Positions 15,115 through 15,616 of a DNA stretch of 15,616 nucleotides are shown here, in pieces. The notes under the pieces were generated by a model. That model saw only the letters and a list, made by a program, of their open reading frames with translations. It was not told where the DNA came from and made no database searches. Numbering within the stretch: the stretch's first letter is position 1; every line of letters starts with the position of its first letter. Position numbers and translations under genes: made by a program. Location of the stretch: the NCBI GenBank assembly GCA_027295555.1, contig JAPUKT010000254.1:1-15616 (forward strand), given 5' to 3'. Origin of the DNA: Deltaproteobacteria bacterium. Its GTDB lineage: Bacteria > Myxococcota_A > Polyangia > Polyangiales > Houyiibacteriaceae.

Positions 15115-15525
15115 ATGTTTGGGATTGGACCCACGGAGCTGATGTTCTTCCTGGTAATTCTTCTCGTGGCGGTGGGGCCGGAGAAGCTTCCGACCTTCAT
15201 GCGGACGGTCGGCAAGGGCATGCGCCAGATAAGGAGCGCGAGCCGCGAGTTCAAGGATGCCATCGGGTTGGACGAGTTGATGCGAGAAGGCGATCCGTTC
15301 CGCCCTCCGCCGGTCCCTCCGCGGGCTCGGCCGGTGCCGCAAGCGCAGCCTAAGCCGCAAGCCTCGACGCCGCCTCCAGTGCCCCCGCAAGCCTCGACGC
15401 CGCCTCCAGTGCCCCGACCGAGTGACGCTACTCAGGCGCTTCAAAAGCCTGCGACGCCCAGTCCGGTGGCCGAAGCGGAGGCGTCGCCCGATCCCGACGC
15501 GTCTGCCAAAACGAATCATTCATGA
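15115..15525 (+). CDS. tatB: Twin-arginine translocase subunit TatB
   Basis: 136 residues. An N-terminal FGIGPTEL with E8, a transmembrane helix to ~20, a GP hinge (21-22) and an amphipathic helix PEKLPTFMRTVGKGMRQIRS to ~58 are the TatA/B fold. Glu at position 8 (TatA usually has Gln), adjacent RSASREFKD and an immediately following tatC point to TatB. TatB and TatC form the receptor for folded proteins with twin-arginine signals; TatA, not seen here, forms the pore. The C-terminal half is a Pro/Ala-rich cytoplasmic tail including a perfect tandem decapeptide repeat (81-100). The gene overlaps tatC by 4 bp (ATGA), so the two are translationally coupled. The start is set by AGGGGA just upstream. 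Confidence 0.9.
   Translation: MFGIGPTELMFFLVILLVAVGPEKLPTFMRTVGKGMRQIRSASREFKDAIGLDELMREGDPFRPPPVPPRARPVPQAQPKPQASTPPPVPPQASTPPPVPRPSDATQALQKPATPSPVAEAEASPDPDASAKTNHS
15355..15414 (+). repeat. Perfect tandem 30-bp duplication in the tatB tail
   Basis: Two identical 30-bp copies, 15355-15384 and 15385-15414, encode PQASTPPPVP twice (residues 81-90 and 91-100). Exact identity at all wobble positions indicates a recent slippage or duplication. Copy number may vary between strains. Confidence 0.9.
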
Positions 15526-15616
15526 CCGAGCCCATCCACGCGACGGCTCCCGAACCACCCTCGGCCCCCGAAGACGATCAGGAGATGACCTTCTTCGAGC
15601 ACCTCGGCGATCTCCG
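15522..15616 (+). CDS. tatC: Twin-arginine translocase subunit TatC, 5' fragment
   Basis: Only the first 31 codons are in the window. ATG 15522 overlaps the tatB stop by 4 bp. After about 20 residues rich in Pro, Ala and acidic residues (TEPIHATAPEPPSAPEDDQE), MTFFEHLGDL appears, matching the conserved cytoplasmic N-terminal motif before the first TatC helix (typically M-x-F-x-x-HLxELR). TatC is the multipass core of the Tat receptor and recognises the twin-arginine motif. The extra N-terminal stretch is longer than in E. coli TatC; translation could instead begin at the internal ATG 15585, but the overlap favours 15522. Confidence 0.85.
   Translation, partial: MTEPIHATAPEPPSAPEDDQEMTFFEHLGDL

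Overview
The window is GC-rich, densely coding DNA with short intergenic gaps; none reaches 300 bases. The gene content suggests a Myxococcota or other former 'Deltaproteobacteria' lineage. It has a single long bifunctional Rel/Spo enzyme, a large receiver-like/DUF4388-like/TPR membrane protein, TPR and small lipoproteins, and a chemoreceptor hairpin tip of a variety seen in deltaproteobacteria. This placement rests on family resemblance only. I see no rRNA, tRNA, CRISPR array, insertion sequence or prophage gene, so this looks like ordinary chromosome.

Layout. Bases 1-2722 (minus): a large multipass GT-C glycosyltransferase (ArnT/PMT type) that runs off the left edge, preceded by a small membrane-anchored beta-rich protein. 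Bases 2723-2819: a comparatively AT-rich divergent promoter region. Bases 2820-4964 (plus): rsh, the (p)ppGpp synthetase/hydrolase, closed by a hairpin terminator. Bases 5008-5841 (minus): a CPBP (Abi/CAAX-type) membrane protease, divergent from a 707-residue TPR lipoprotein (5932-8055, plus) that ends in a perfect 10-bp hairpin. Bases 8133-8603 (minus): a VOC/methylmalonyl-CoA-epimerase-like protein, divergent from trpS (8661-9623, plus). Bases 9625-12774 (minus): a small acidic lipoprotein downstream of an 868-residue receiver-like/DUF4388-like/TM/TPR protein. Plus strand again: an SCP2-fold protein (12822-13457), a membrane chemoreceptor without a periplasmic sensor (13536-15053), and tatB-tatC (15115 to the right edge, tatC partial).

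How it fits together. Most genes are housekeeping (rsh, trpS, tatBC) or cell-envelope functions (glycosyltransferase, lipoproteins, membrane protease, Tat export). The only clear operons are tatB-tatC (4-bp overlap) and probably the 868-residue protein with the downstream lipoprotein (36-bp gap).

The least ordinary items are the 868-residue architecture, the chemoreceptor built on three tandem 28-residue units, and a recurring arrangement in which a -10-like hexamer lies only 5-11 nt before the start codon with no Shine-Dalgarno. The last suggests that many transcripts here are leaderless. I found no defence system or clearly new enzyme system.
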